From Podaxis mareebaensis (lineage: Eukaryota > Basidiomycota > Agaricomycetes > Agaricales > Agaricaceae), in NCBI GenBank assembly GCA_018524725.1, contig JAEUWP010000366.1:310001-374000 (forward strand): 64,000 nucleotides of DNA, given 5' to 3'. Position 1 is the stretch's first letter; each line of letters opens with the position of its first letter. Of this stretch, positions 1-13,068 are shown in pieces. Both the position numbers and the translations under genes were made by a program. A model generated the notes under the pieces. The model was not told where the DNA came from. It saw nothing but the letters and a program-made list of their open reading frames with translations, and did not search any database.

Positions 1-207
1 CAATACCCTGATCCATACACAGGCCGCCCTCGTGATTTGCGATCGCAAAAGGAGTTGTCGGTGACACACTCCAAAGGGCTGTTTTAGCGTTGGAAACGAT
101 GTAACCAATATCCTTCTTGACTCCTGTCTCTGTCCTCTCCCACTGATCCTGATACCCGCGCATCCATGCCCGTGTCTGGTAGTCAAAGGCTGTTTCTGCT
201 GCATACA
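1..207 (-). CDS. Possible partial coding exon at the left edge, unidentified
   Basis: Read on the minus strand, one frame stays open from about position 207 to the window edge. Its composition is protein-like, with segments such as AETAFDYQTRAWMRGYQDQW and SVSPTTPFAIANHEGGL. A possible 3' splice site (ATTTTAG) lies just upstream near 212. No start codon or family motif is visible, because the rest of the gene lies outside the window. A second minus-strand frame is also open over this short stretch, so chance openness cannot be excluded. I do not recognise the product. Confidence 0.3.
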
Positions 208-3200
208 GCGACTAAAATGATATCACTATCATAATCTGATGATACACGCCCCTGTTAATACAACAGTCTACACACATGTGCCAGAATGCACCTCGGTGTT
301 AATACTTCCTACACTCGGTCTCGCGTCTTCTTGCGCCTGATGGTGACGCTGATAAGACGTCGATTGGACTGATGAAAATATTCCAAGGAAAGCACTACCA
401 ATGCGTTTTCCTCCAGGTTGACCACTGCAGGATGACTATTGCTACGACTGGCAGTGGCATGGCACATGCCGGTATTGACATTGGTGGCATCACCACTTCT
501 CTCATCTACATCAAATCAACTGACCTAGTATGACTGGATATCGATCACCAGTGTAGCCGTGGATTACATTAATACCACACGTTCATGATAGTATCCATAC
601 CCGCATGATACATTCCTTCGGGAAGGAGATCCTGGTCTGAACAGGTATTGTGACATTATAGTTGCGAGATATTTCAACTGCCAGCGTTTGCCGGTTGGAC
701 TGAGCCCATGTAGTCAGCGCCAAGGTCAAGAGTTCGGCGTCAATCTACCAGTTTCGAAAGGTGCGAAATGCATGGTGTATCCAAGTGGGATTCCCGATTT
801 CCCATCGCTGCCGTGTCCCACATATGTGCGTATTATGCGGCCATGGTCCGCCATGCCCTGGTCGCACGTTGCACAGTGAATGTGCCGTGCCTTGTTTGTC
901 ACTGGCTGAAACGAGTAACCATCGCGCCCAGCCCCCGCATTTTCTTCCACCAGACTCGGGCTTGGCGGCTGCGTTTTCTTCCACTCAATTCGGCTGCCCG
1001 GATCCTGCATGAATCATGCCACGCGAGCACGAAAATCAAACCATAAAGGATGCTAACTTATTCTGCTCCGTCAACGGTCCGCTCATTCAGTCTATTCGCA
1101 ACAGCGTGACTTTTTGAATTTTTCGTATTCAAGCTGTATAAGTCCCTGCCAAACCACGTGAGGCGCAACCGACAGTTACGAAATGCTGTCTGTGCTAACA
1201 ACAACCGATCAATCCAAGGCGATCCACAACTCTTAGAGGCCGTTGAAACCCGTGCATTAGAAACTCGCCGCCTCAACTCATTTTTGTACGGCCCCACACC
1301 CAGGGCTCTGGTCGCGTTTTGTCGAGCCTAGAAACCCGCTTGGTTCTATTATGAAGGATGACGCGCGTTTTGTGGCCGGTATGATCGCAGATAGCGCGTA
1401 GAGTAATGGTAAAAACGACTTGCTCATTTTTCAGGTGTATACATATGGCGCTCCGAGGGGGGCAAACCTGAACCAGGTGTCTCAGGTTTGAATACCGCAT
1501 ACATATAGCGCATCGAATTACACCCCCATCAAGCGCTCCCGCAACTTGATTGTGGCGTCCCAAGTTCCAACAGTGCGGTCAAAAGCCACAGGTGAGCATA
1601 CGGCGATTAATTGATCGACCTTCAACAATTGAAACTGAAAACGGCGGCCGCCTTACAATTACGGTCTACCAGCTCAAGCCTGCACCTTATTATCTGCTAC
1701 TATACAGTATAATCTCGACATAGTCGAGGCCGCCGGCCGGTTCCATTTTCACCCCGACATGCTTCTAGCCAAAGAACACTGGAACTTTAATCTTTGGTGC
1801 GCAAGAACCTTAGCAATCAACACGAGCGCCCACGAAGCAAGCTCAGAGGTGCAGTCGGTCTATATATTGTCGATTTTTAGGCAAGTCTATCGAAGGACAT
1901 CGAAAATCTGCCCCCTACTAGAAGTTGAGGAAGGCGTTCTAACGCTGATGGTCCTAACATTTATATGATATGGCGCTATGTACGTTGGTCTTATCTCGTT
2001 CCGTTCGATTCTTTCGCGATCCATGAATCCTTCAATTCTGAGGCATCTAATGCCAATTTCAGCTCCCCGATGATCATCTCTTGTTGAAATAGTGCCTCGA
2101 GCTTTCAAGCTCCTTCCCGAGGATTCCAGTATTAACAAAGAAGCAATCTCAGGAGACCGGGATCCTAAATCTAAGAAACAGAGTTCACCATCTAACTTGC
2201 CACCCAATAGGCTGAAACTCGAAAACAACCGAGACCCGAATGATATCCCTTGCGTCACTGCCACCAACTCGAACACTGCTACTTACACTAGAGACTAGGG
2301 CAAACAGCAGTCCAGGAGTCTAGACTTTCCTTACCTCTCCAGTCACATCCCCTCGGGAAGCTGGGATATCTTGGCTTTGTATCATTACATCACCTGCTGG
2401 GACGTGATGCACTTCTGGCCCTTCATGCACACACGGTCGCCGGGAAAGGATAGGGGTCTTACGACACTCCCTCACTATTATCCAGCGTCCAATCTTCAGC
2501 ACCCAGTCTAGGAGGGATCTATCATACTAAAGCTGGTTCGCGGACTGTAGGGCTCCAACCCTTCTCTTGCCTGATTTGGTCGTTTCATTGTGCTGGTTGT
2601 TTATTGTCTCCTCATGGAATTCCGCAGAGGCCATAGGGATACGAAATTACCATCCGCGTCTGTTCGTCTCACAGGGTTGGCTTCACTGGCGATGTGCAAC
2701 GGACAGGTCCCGAACTCAATCTGATGCAGGAATGTCGGACCGTATGGGCATAATTCATGACTGGCTTGTTTGGAAGCCCTGGGGTGACTGAAATAGCCTG
2801 AGACGACTGGCCTGTCACATAGCGCATGGATTAACATGCACTTGTGCACACACGTCTCCATTTCTATGAATTGCCACATCAAGATGCGAGTTCATCACCT
2901 CTGTTGAGCCACAACTAAGCAGGACTTGTGTCAGATGTCAAGCGGGATCACATATGAGATCACTTCGTTAATCTCACGAATCTGGCCTTCTCCGACCTCT
3001 GACCTATCAACGCCGAATCCAGGAGATTCAAAGGAGGAGAGGTTGTGCAACCCGGGCCTTTTCGTACGAGTATTGCATCATCCACGAAAGTTTACTCACT
3101 TGAACCGTGCGCATACCCTCGACTTCTCGTCATACGGCAGCAGTACTCAGTTCTTTCATTTACCACCTTAATCCCGAAACATGAATGACTCCGGCCAAGC

Positions 3201-4590
3201 AGTTCATCGACAAGAACACAGACCCTCGAGTCAGTCCCTACCCCACTTAGCACCATCACCATGTTTCGACAGAACGGGCATATTCTAGCTGTATGGAAAG
3301 TCCCAGTAAGGATTCAGAAGGCCTTACGGCCGTGTGAGCAGTTTCATTGTTCACGGCTGGTTCCCCCGCCTCTGGTCCGACAAGTACTGCCGCAAATCCT
3401 AGGTCCACGCCCAGCGCTTAGCGTCCTTGATGCGGCAATAAAATGTCCACGCAGGGCACAATCATGTAGCTGATGTTCTCTGGTTTGTAATCTCACCTGC
3501 ATACCTGATTGTTATTACCGCACTCAAGGCCGCAAGCATCGCTCAGATTACCCACTTATTGCTCTGCCTATCATGATGTCCGACGACGACGACGACTAGA
3601 CACAGGCATAAGCTACACGTGCCTCCCTTCATGACTTGAGTGTCCGTAAGAGAAACATCTGATTACCTCTTGTGCGTCCTTCTCCCATGTTCTTTCTGGC
3701 CGGGGAAAATAGCCCCCGTCCTCGTGTCGAAGAACACACTGAAAGGGGCAAAGGAAGACGACAAACCAAACCTTTTGGTCTGGCACCAGCTAAATCCTGG
3801 TTTCTTCAGTGATATAAAACTGGCGGTAGAATAGCTTCTGTCTGTGTCTACTCTGGGAAGACTGGGAAAGTAGCTAATAAATATTGCAAAAATACCAGAG
3901 ATAATCTATCACTTACAAACTAAATATAATCATGTCCATCACGCACTAAGCGCTACATGCTTAATCGTTCCCGCTCCAACTTGCCACGATGCGCGCATCG
4001 TGGTCCAGTTAGTCCAAAAATAGGATTGATGGGTCCTTTCCAAGACCGTAAAATCCGAACGCTCGCTGTGGACATACATGCTTCCATGCATGTCTACGAG
4101 ACAGGTGGATTGCTGACACAGACCCGCTGAACCTGTCACTATTGCTAGGAACCCAACAAAGTTCTAAAGGGTCATGTTTAAACTTCAAGCATTACCCGTA
4201 TGCTGGAGAAGATTGATTGCCGTTCTCGCCATCAATACGGTCAAACTTACCTACTCGGTGACCCCAAACCCACGGCTGCTCCTGCCATTTAGGCACAAAG
4301 AATAAGAGAACTCATACACACGACCCACACATTATGATTCAAGCAAGCAAAGGCAACATCTATTCAACGCACAGACAAAACATTACTGCAAGTATCACCG
4401 CTGTATCGTTGACAGAGACTGCACTAATATAAAGAACAGGTAGATGAATAAGAGAGGATCGGTCCATACAGTAGTCGGTGTATGCGCGCAAACTGTGGAT
4501 AAGACGAAGCGGAATTCCAGCACCTCAAACAGGACAAGTAATCAACACCACACCAGATCACTTCATACAAAAGGGGGAGAATGGTATCCT
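208..4590. other. Gene-poor intergenic region
   Basis: About 4.4 kb with only short overlapping frames on both strands and no recognisable protein motif, tRNA or repeat family. The longest minus-strand frame (1887-2276, 129 codons) has no domain I recognise and no supporting splice structure. A short run of GAC triplets occurs near 3580-3597. The region may be intergenic, or may hold a degraded element too old to recognise by eye. Confidence 0.5.
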
Positions 4591-5630
4591 TCAACAGCAG
4601 CCGTTTGATTGCTGTGATTGTACGGATTGGCCCGGTGTGACGGTCGACGACTTGGCGGCACCTGATGGAGCGGCAGTGGAGCCCATCCTACACAAAATAT
4701 GTTCAAGTCTGAGGTTGAGCACACTAACCGAATAGAACTGACCTGTCCTTGATCTGCTTAGCCATCGTCAAGAAAGCCTGCTCGACATTGGTAGCATTCT
4801 TAGCAGAGGTTTCCAAGAAGGGAATGTTGAGCTGATCTGCGAATTCCTGAGACTGGGTGTAAGACCCAGCATTTTGAACTTGACCATGAGGGACGAACCT
4901 TCGCGACAGAGTACTCCACGACCTTCTTTCCAGTCAAATCTGACTTGTTGCCAACAAGCAGCTTGTTGACACCCTCAGAGGCGTATCGGTCAATTTCTTG
5001 CAGCCATTGCTTCACATTGGTAAATGTGTCTGGAGGGTCCCGCAATCAATCGACAAGCGATGGTACTTGTCAAAACAGACAACGTACCGTTGTCCGTAAC
5101 GTCATAAACGACAATGATGCCATGAGCCCCACGGTAATAGGACGATGTGATAGTCCTGAAGCGTTCCTGGCCTGAATTTATATGTTAATTGTAAGAAGGA
5201 CAGCGATTAGAGGTCTTCTCACCCGCTGTGTCCCACTAGGGTCGAATTCAAGCAATGTCAGTGACAGTTCCCAGCAATGAAAGATGATAATAGACTTGGG
5301 ATCAAGGAAAATGCGGCGAGAGCACAGAGGCAAGGGCCGGTGGTGCCTCGTGGCACAAGCATTGGGGTAAAAGGATGGTCACGCACAATTTGGAGTTTCA
5401 CCGTTTTCCCTTCGAGCTCGATGGTACGAATCTTGAAGTCAACACCGATTGTGCTTATGTAGCTCTCGGTATACGTATCATCGGCGAAACGGAGAAGCAG
5501 GCAGGACTAGGAGCGAGTCAGAGAGTTGAGGCTGTGGAAGAAGAGTGACTGCGTAGCCACTGACCTTGCCAACGCCGGAGTCACCGATGAGGAGGAGCTT
5601 GAAGAGATAGTCGTACTCGCTCGTGTGCAT
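4591..5630 (-). CDS. ypt1: Rab-family small GTPase Ypt1 (Rab1)
   Basis: This is the small GTPase that controls ER-to-Golgi transport and early autophagy by recruiting tethers to membranes. The start at 5630 gives [20 protein letters not shown], containing the P-loop (GDSGVGK). The effector region [16 protein letters not shown], the switch II WDTAGQERFRT and the guanine-base motif NKSDL follow. The C-terminus ends in two cysteines (SNGCC, stop at 4591-4593), the double geranylgeranylation signal of Rab proteins. At least five short introns are visible. One falls right after the P-loop lysine, one between WDTAG and QERF, and the last one (4688-4742) splits an Arg codon before the variable tail. 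Length and motif order fit the roughly 205-residue family. Identification is secure; exact internal splice sites were placed by eye. Confidence 0.95.
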
Positions 5631-5899
5631 TGTGATACAAGAAGCAGGGAAAGAGGAAAGGACGGGTGCAGGTTCTGTACAAAGTCGTTGGGAGGCAAGG
5701 CTGCGTCAACAACCAAAGCTGGGTGTCATCCTGTGCACGTGGCCGGCCGGTCTCGGCCCTCCCATTTTCCGCTGATTCTTATTGGTTGCTGGGACCTCCC
5801 GGGCCGTCGCCGGCCGGCTTTGTGTCCCCCTATAACGGCTTGACTAAACATATATTTATCCTCATAAACATATCAAGTGGTACAGACGTTCAAGTACGG

Positions 5900-6514
5900 C
5901 TAATGCTGGGGCTGCCCGGGGTAGCCTTGCTGGTACGCCCCTTGTGGAGGATAGGGCTGGGGGTACGGCCCAGGTGCTGGATACTGACCGGGCGGTGGGT
6001 AGCCCCCCTGTGGAGGATAATGGCCTTGATAGGCTCCTGGCGGAAGGCCTGCGCCAGGCAGCTGCGGCTCGAACCTGTAAAGATTGAACATCATGCCGGG
6101 GAATGTCTAGGATAACTCGCATACTCTTTTGTCTTTGCAGTCCAGTTACAAATTGAGCATATCCAGACATGACTGCTTGACATAGGAATCACCGGAACGC
6201 AACAGAGTTCAAACCAGGTACGCTTTTTCCCGCTGGTGACAGATACTGGCTCGCTCCGGTTACTGAGACTTCCGAGTTGAGAATGACACGGACTCACCAT
6301 TGTGACAATTTGGACAGACCCTGAGGGCCTGACCTTCATCCGGAGAGACCGACGACGAACATCCGACTGGAGAGACATTCCTGATCAGCTATTGTAAAGA
6401 CATCAAGATTCTGGTGCGAATACCTACAAATCAACGGCAGACAGACTATTCCATTTGTATGAGTGTGTGGTTAATACGAAAAGAAGGGCAGCACCTACAG
6501 AAGTCAAAATCCAT
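5900..6514 (-). CDS. Zinc-ribbon protein with Pro/Gly/Tyr-rich tail (copy A)
   Basis: Spliced reading from ATG 6514 gives MDFDFFCLPLIFGCSSSV, then a first CxxC (RVCPNCHN), a hydrophobic core FELCCVPVIPMSS, and a second CxxC (WICSICNW). This arrangement matches the fungal zinc-ribbon_15-like family of small proteins of unknown function. The C-terminal third is low-complexity, built of PPGAYQGHYPPQGGYPPPGQ-like units, and ends at 5900. I placed short introns after TTC T, after ATT T, after the CPNCHN exon and before the FEPQ tail. The gene sits directly downstream of, and in the same direction as, a paralogue (copy B). The Pro/Tyr-rich tail may mediate protein contacts, but no function is known to me. 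The first exon is the least certain part. Confidence 0.75.
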
Positions 6515-6835
6515 TTTGTATCACGGAAGGTCACTATGAAGGGAGATGCTTGGTAAAATCATAGCATGTTGACTCCACGAGCCTTCTATGCTTACTTCGT
6601 GTGCCGCGCAGGCGGCCTTGGCTTAGCCTTACCGTAGTCGCTTAGTCATACAACAAACAACGCCCGCACTGCCCCTCTGCTGCGGGGTTGGGATAACAGG
6701 GGGTAACGGTACTAACGTGGAAACAGATGTTCAATAAATTATGGGTGCAAATCAAGTATAACAGTACTTATACAATAAACGGCCGAAAACAAGGAGGACA
6801 TAGGTCAAAGCCAAGATAATGACGAAGATTATCGC

Positions 6836-7423
6836 TCATTTCTTTTGGTTCTGAGACTGAGAGATGTAGGCGGGCTGATAGCCTGGTTGGTTGGGTGCTT
6901 CCCATCCCTGAGCACTACGGAGTTGCGGGGTGGACCTGCTATTAGCACCCGTGCTCGTTGGAGCTTGTCTAGAGACGTTCAACCAGTGAAGCGAACTTGA
7001 GAGCGACATAAGTGGCATACGTACTCATAATCAATTATGGCTGCTTGCCATCCGCAGATGGTGCACATTAGTATGTGCTTCCTCGAGAGCGGTACCACGG
7101 GAATGAAGAAAAGCTCAAACCATGTGGTTTTCTTAGCAGGGAAGACGCAAGCTAGTGGTAAGTTCGTCAATCCTCGGACCGGGCGGGGGCGAGAGAATGA
7201 CAGAGCTTACCATTATGGCACCGAGGACATATGCGGGGCATTTGGTGGGTGTCCGGCTTCAGTTTCGTCTGGCATCCAACTGGCGAAATGTAAGGGGATC
7301 GTCATTATGACACATTTGTGAATCACAGGAATTTCATAGCCCTTACAGAAGATCGGGATAAAGACTAGGCAAGCTTGTTAGCGCATAACCAATCCAATCC
7401 TATGGCACAAGCTCACGGAACAT
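6836..7423 (-). CDS. Zinc-ribbon protein (copy B, tandem paralogue)
   Basis: Same family as the neighbouring copy A. The model starts at ATG 7423 with a 7-nt first exon (ATGTTCC), followed by a second small exon. Together they read MFLFIPIFFGCQTKLKPD, then RICPRCHN, then FELFFIPVVPLSRKHI and LMCTICGWQ. The two CxxC pairs would bind one zinc ion. The tail is Ser/Thr/Gln-rich and ends ISQSQNQKK at 6836, lacking the Pro/Gly repeats of copy A. The start depends on splicing two very short exons; the phases agree and the resulting N-terminus matches copy A in pattern. The two copies lie about 320 bp apart in the same direction, which indicates tandem duplication. Confidence 0.75.
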
Positions 7424-8790
7424 AGTGGATAGTGGCTTTTCGGGAGCGACGATGTTTACTGAGCTACACTGGGTGCGGAGAAGCAAAGGTTGAGTGTCCT
7501 AAAAAGGAATCTCTTTGGTCATGTTTGTAGCAAGAATAACAATTTGAAAGCATATACTGAGATTTGAGGGCTCGTTCAACATCCAACCGAACAAGAGAAA
7601 GTCTAAATCTCAAGCACCAGAAGGTGTCTCAGGCTGGCTTAGATGCTATGTATTTGCCACATTCATTATCTATCCTCGTGAATTTAACGTAAATGCGAAT
7701 TTCGGTTGCCCTTAGTTGCAGATGCACAGATGGATTCTGAATTCCGAATCGCTGCATCGACCTTCCCTAGCCTTCGGACAGTGAAGTGGACGGTGGCTCT
7801 CCTTCTCTCACCCTTAGGATTCACTTCATCCCTATTCCATTTCGGTGTGGCTTACCGATGTCATCCTACGCCGCAATGACCATCCCATGACCAAACTATC
7901 TTCTGAAGAATCTGAACTTTATCAGGGCCGGAGGACATCGCCCTCAGGCTTGGTGACAATAGACTGCTGTACAGCTCCAGCTTCTCGTGTCTTACTAACG
8001 GCCCACGGGCGACCAGCCCTACCGATATGATTCTCAATGCCATTGTGGTCCTGATTCCGGTATGGTTTGTGTACCGGCCCTCAGGGTTCGAATTGCCTCC
8101 CGGCACAGGTCTTCGTGGGGAGTTGGAGGTAGAAATTGACTGGCATCAACAATCGTTCATGGTGCCCAAGGTGTTCCATTTGGTCAGGCCTTGTTTTGTG
8201 CGCTCCTATCTCCACATGGCCAGCGGAGTGGGCAGTAAATTGCCCTTCGAAACCCACGATTTGGCAGGACCATGATAATCATGGTTCTCCAATCATTGTT
8301 CTCGACGGAAGAGATCACTACCCACAGTGATTGCGGCAAAAAACTTCGATCCAGAAGTCGCCTAAAAATAGCCCATATGGATTCCAGCATGGAGCAACTG
8401 GGATCTGCCGTAAGTGATAATAATATTAATTGCAGGGATTCAATTTTCCATTCCTGTTTTCGTGATGGCCACCATGCAATTAGCGGGAGAAACCGTCGTG
8501 TTCCGAGGAGACAGTGAGACTCCCGGAATGCATACCTAGATCCCGGAAGAAGTCCTGGAGAGGCGTCTTGTGTCGAGCCCTGTGGTCAATAGATACTACT
8601 GCTGAATCAATGCCGTGTGCTGTTACAATCAGAGTACATGGAATTTAGTCAGAATAAGTCGTAATCTGACATGGTATCGTTGAATGCGAGGGATATCTAA
8701 TGAACATCGAAGATACAACATTAAAAATCTGCTATACGCCTATAAGGTGTGGTTTTCTTTCCTGTATAAGATATTTGCGGTTCCAGGTTA
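7424..8790. other. Intergenic region, no supported gene
   Basis: About 1.4 kb between the zinc-ribbon pair and the Zn2Cys6 factor. Several 60-90 codon frames overlap on both strands around 7845-8517, but none shows a domain, a matching splice pattern or consistent coding composition. The stretch should contain the 5' region of copy B and the 3' region of the transcription factor. Confidence 0.5.
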
Positions 8791-11706
8791 TCAGTGGTAA
8801 GTGCCAGTACAATTATCACCGAACTGTCGACAACCTTCAAAATCACGCTCGGCGGGACCCACGATTAAAGGACTGACCGTAGTGAAAGCCTGTCCAAGGT
8901 ATGCTGAAGATGAATTACTTGACATAGTGTGTGGGTCGGAAGGAAGATTGCGTTGGGTGTATACAGGCGTATCCCGGACGACGGGACCAACAATAGGAAC
9001 GTTGAACGTGAATTGGTCGATGTCATTACTGGAGTTGTGGTAGTATGACTCATCGACCTCGTTCTTGTAGGGCGCAAGGTTCGGGAATACAGGTGAACCA
9101 CGTGCACTAAGGCCTGTACCGGTGCTGGTGGTGCCCGAGGTAGCCGTTCCTGGGGGTGTGTAGCAAGGCCATCCATTTGTACCCGTGCCGTCGGTCGTAT
9201 ATGATGTCGATGGTGCAGACTCGACTCGCCTCTGGTTCGCAAACATGCTCAGAGGGGGGAGTGACGGTCGATCAGTCTGTATGCCTGCAGATGGGGTATT
9301 TATTGTATCCATGGATTGTTGATCGTAGAGAGGCGGGTGACGGTAATGAACGTCGGGTTCTGAGCGGTGGCTCTGGTGGTGCCGGCGGCCTTTACGGTTA
9401 TCCCAGACCATCTTGATGGTCTGTTGACGCTCCTCATTCTTCGAGCATGTCCATCTCATCCTCGATAAGGCAGCCATGCATATCGCAACACTTTCTTCGG
9501 TGGAGTAGCGAGTAGAGATGCCCTCGATACCATTTTCCTTAAGATCAGGATCGTCAGTTGCGACTTCGAGGGTATCAGAGTCGACTACAGCGGCCAGATA
9601 GGCTGCGAAGAAGCAGCCATCTCGGATGAGACCTGTGTCCCATCTGAATAATGCCGAGTCTTCGACGGCGCCACTAGACAGGTGTCGTTTTAGGATGTCA
9701 ACAATATACGGGAGACGGCTAAGACATTTTCGGTTGGCAGTAGAGTAGAGATGTTGGGGCGCAAGGTAAGGGGAAGAGCTCGAAGAGTTGGATGATGGTC
9801 GAGGAGGGGAATGTGAGGTTGAATACATCTGTTGAGTTGGCGTGATTGCCATGTATTGTTTGAGGGATTCGCGGATGAGATTATGACATTCGAAGATAAA
9901 TATCTAGGCCATATACGACGTCTCAGTGATCAGTGCACAACCAATACAAGGCACTTACCTGCCATCCACAAGCGTATTGTTCGATGTAGACACGTTGGGT
10001 TGGATCCTCGTCTTGCAGAATCGTTTCTTTCAAGATATTGAGATCGCGCCAGCAACGGTCAAGGTCACGCCATATTTCCCGCATGCCGTTTGCTTCAATC
10101 AAGCCATGTTCCTCTGCGCATCTCGCGGCCTTAACACCAGTGAGGACCTCGTGTATCCTGCGGCAGATAGTGTTGATGCGCAGAGGTATCCGAGTCATTT
10201 GGGTCTGTTCCTCGAAACTCTTGGCCAATGAAACTTGGCTGCGGTCATGGTATTGCTGGTGGAGCGAGTGCTGTGGTGCCAGACCGGAAATGGCGCTGCC
10301 AGTGGTATACGCAGAAGCGAGGGGATGAATGAATCTTTGGAACGTGTCCAGATCGTCGTTTGTACTATCGGGGCATGAGTCGAGAACCGATTCCAATGCG
10401 GTAAGCACTCACAGAACGAAGCGGCCACCTTTCATGCCAGTAGTGAGACCTTCCTGTGTGTGGGCATACCAAAATATACGGGCTCGGATCAAGATATCGT
10501 TATGCTCGTTAGAGAACGGCATTTGTCCCGAGGGATTATGAGCTGACGTGCATAACGCCAGGACCTGGGATAAAGTAGCCTCATGTATAGCAATACGCTC
10601 TAGAGGCTGAGCATCTGCAATATAACAGGGAAGGGTCAGGTTGTTAGCCATAATCAAGCTCGGGGGCAAATACCTTCGAGGAGTGGTAAAACCAAAAGGA
10701 GGGCGCGAACGCCGTCAAGCGTCGGCCTGCGCATCACGCCATGAAAGTCGATGAGCTCGAGAACTTCACGGAGCATAGCATCTGTCTTGTCCTTTCTCTC
10801 GCGCCATTTCGCATCCTGGGAATTCTCCTTGATTTTCCTGGGATCAGGGGAATGACTTCCATCCTTAGTATTGGAGAAAGCCAGGTCGTCGCCCCCTATG
10901 TGGTTGTCTGGAGGCAGACCTCGTTCATCGAGGCCAAAAGAGGCTGCCCAGACAACCAATAGCATAGCAATGAGGCCACCCTCGTGGCCCAAAGACTGGG
11001 TCCCTTTAGTATGAGCGTAAAACCGGGAGGGAAATTCAACCGGATCCAAGATGGGGCCTGGTTAAGTAGTTTAAGACGTTTGAACAACAAAGCAGGTGAA
11101 GATCTTACGTTGAATGCAGAACCATAACCAGAAAGCGGAGGCAAAAAACTCGGGTCGGAGATTAGGGATGATGCTTGGGAGGCGGGTCGTCGGTGGTGTT
11201 GTGGAGGCGGTGTTGCCTTGGGCATCAGAAGTTTTACCATAGATGGCCCTTGACAAAGTGTGTTTACGGTGGGCCATGGATTTATGATAACACGGAACTC
11301 ACTCGACTTGTTGGAGTCTGCGTCCACGGCGGAGCAGTTTGACTGCCTTCACATCTGCAAATTCGTCCCTGGTGAATAACTGTGAGCGCAGGTACGATAG
11401 AGTCTCAGAAGGGGCGGCATACACGCATTTGATATTTCTCTCCTTGCAATTTGAGCATGAAGGATTGGGGCCGGCGGTAGCGATCACGAGGTCCTTGAGG
11501 TCACAACGAACCCTAGAGGTAGATGGGTGAGCGAAAGAAGCGTTTGCTTAGGTGTGATCCCACCTTCTCATCCGGCATGCCCCACAAGCGGAGAACTGTT
11601 GACGAGTCGATTTCGGTTGGCTGGCGGGTCGTCGGGAATAAGGTGTAGTTGTACTGCGGGTATTAACGCCAGACGAGGTGGCACTGGAGGTACCTCGAGG
11701 AGACAT
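8791..11706 (-). CDS. Zn2Cys6 fungal transcription factor
   Basis: The protein starts at ATG 11706 (MSPRGTSSATSSG). The binuclear zinc cluster lies near residue 40: FSACGACRMRRVRCD, then a spacer, then CSNCKERNIKCV. This gives all six cysteines in C-x2-C-x6-C ... C-x2-C-x6-C order, with one intron between MRR and VRCD. The middle region (about 9900-11060) is rich in helices and hydrophobic residues, with blocks such as EGGLIAMLLVVWAASFGLDE and ARIFWYAHTQEGLTTGMKGG. These resemble the regulatory middle region of such factors, but I cannot name a Pfam domain with confidence. The last exon is long and Ser/Thr/Pro-rich (SPPRPSSNSSSSSPYLAP), as expected for a transactivation tail. Target genes are unknown and no enzyme cluster surrounds it. 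Confidence 0.85.
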
Positions 11707-13068
11707 GGGCGTGACGGGGAGAAGGTGCAGGGGGAATCAAAGTGAAAAGTTAGAGGTTTGTTGTTTTATAACGAGCTCGGGGCTGGGGAAGGGTGCAACG
11801 GAATGACAAAAAGGTTAGATATCGAAGCAAAGTGACATTGACTTGGCTAATGCTGGCAGGAGGGTGGCACGACTGGAGCGGATCTGGAATTGCAAAGATC
11901 TCTCATGTCCAAGGCAATATCAGGGTGATTTATTTGCTTGTACTTGAGGTGTTTGCTGTTTCTTCGAGGATGTTTGTTACTAAATTCAATGGTAGCCGGT
12001 CACGATCCGATGACCTACTTAATTGAATTAGATCCCAGCCCCGATCTCCGCCTCCCATTGGCTCATCATGGCACCACCCAATCATAACCTCCGAGGCTGA
12101 ATCCTTGGAATCTGACCAAATCTGACAGAACAAGGCTGAGACTCCAGGGTTGTTTCAAGGGTCCCAATGGATCTCCGTATTTTCTAACGGCCAATCCGCG
12201 GCAGAATCCCGCCTCTGTCAGGTTTTCTAGTAACCTCCTCCTCACTTGTACTCGGTGCGCCTACCTTTTATTTGCCTCTTTGATGTCATTACACCTACGC
12301 CTCAGCCGAGTGAGAATCCCTTGACCTACGTCGTTTCCGTCAGACTCTGCTTAAATGCGTAAAGTTCATGTGCAGAATCTAATACACTCACTATAGCATG
12401 TTAGAAGCAGGTTTGCAGGACCCGTTGACGTCAGCCGACATCCATCTGGGCATATTTGCTTCTCATGACTCTGGAGAATGTATGAGCGAAAATGACCCGG
12501 GAGTTAAGCAATCCTCCATTCCATCACCCCTTTGTGTCGGGCATCTAAGCACGTCCGGAATACGTCTCCCAAACTAATGGGACGGCAACACATCTTGAAC
12601 CTAATCTCTCCGCTCGCGCAACTTAATGTGCCGATGCCATAGGGCATAACTGATAATTTTAAAGAAGGCAGCGCACAATGTATGTTTCGGTTCTCATGGA
12701 AGCCCTCTGTGAAAAGTGAACTTGATAGTTGTAATAATATCGACGATCTTGACCTTATTTAGTAAGGCTGCACTTGTCTGACATCAACCTCACCGCACCA
12801 CGCAATAGCGCTCAATACATACATAGTCAATTGCCAAGAACTAATTTTGTGCATGCGTATTGGTACGGGCTGTTCATCACTGACCGACTCCTTGACTGAC
12901 TCCGGCAAAATTTTCGAATGTAACCGGTTCAAAGGCATTCTCACTTTTCCCTGGTGACATCTCCGAGTCGTTCCTTTCTTGTTACCGACTCTGCAACGGC
13001 AAACGTGTCAGTCAATAGCAAAGCAGAAGAATTAAATTTAGCATCAGCGACTAAGTATGTAATTTGCC
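11707..13068. other. Intergenic region, no supported gene
   Basis: About 1.36 kb between the 5' end of the Zn2Cys6 factor and the 3' end of NOP16. Only short unsupported frames occur. It must contain the promoter of the transcription factor. I see no repeat or RNA gene here. Confidence 0.5.

Noticed and set aside
1887..2276. 129-codon minus-strand frame in the gene-poor left region
   Set aside because: No domain, no consistent splice context and overlapping frames on the other strand; a frame of this length can arise by chance.
3580..3597. Short GAC triplet run
   Set aside because: About five units only, in non-coding sequence; no evidence of function.
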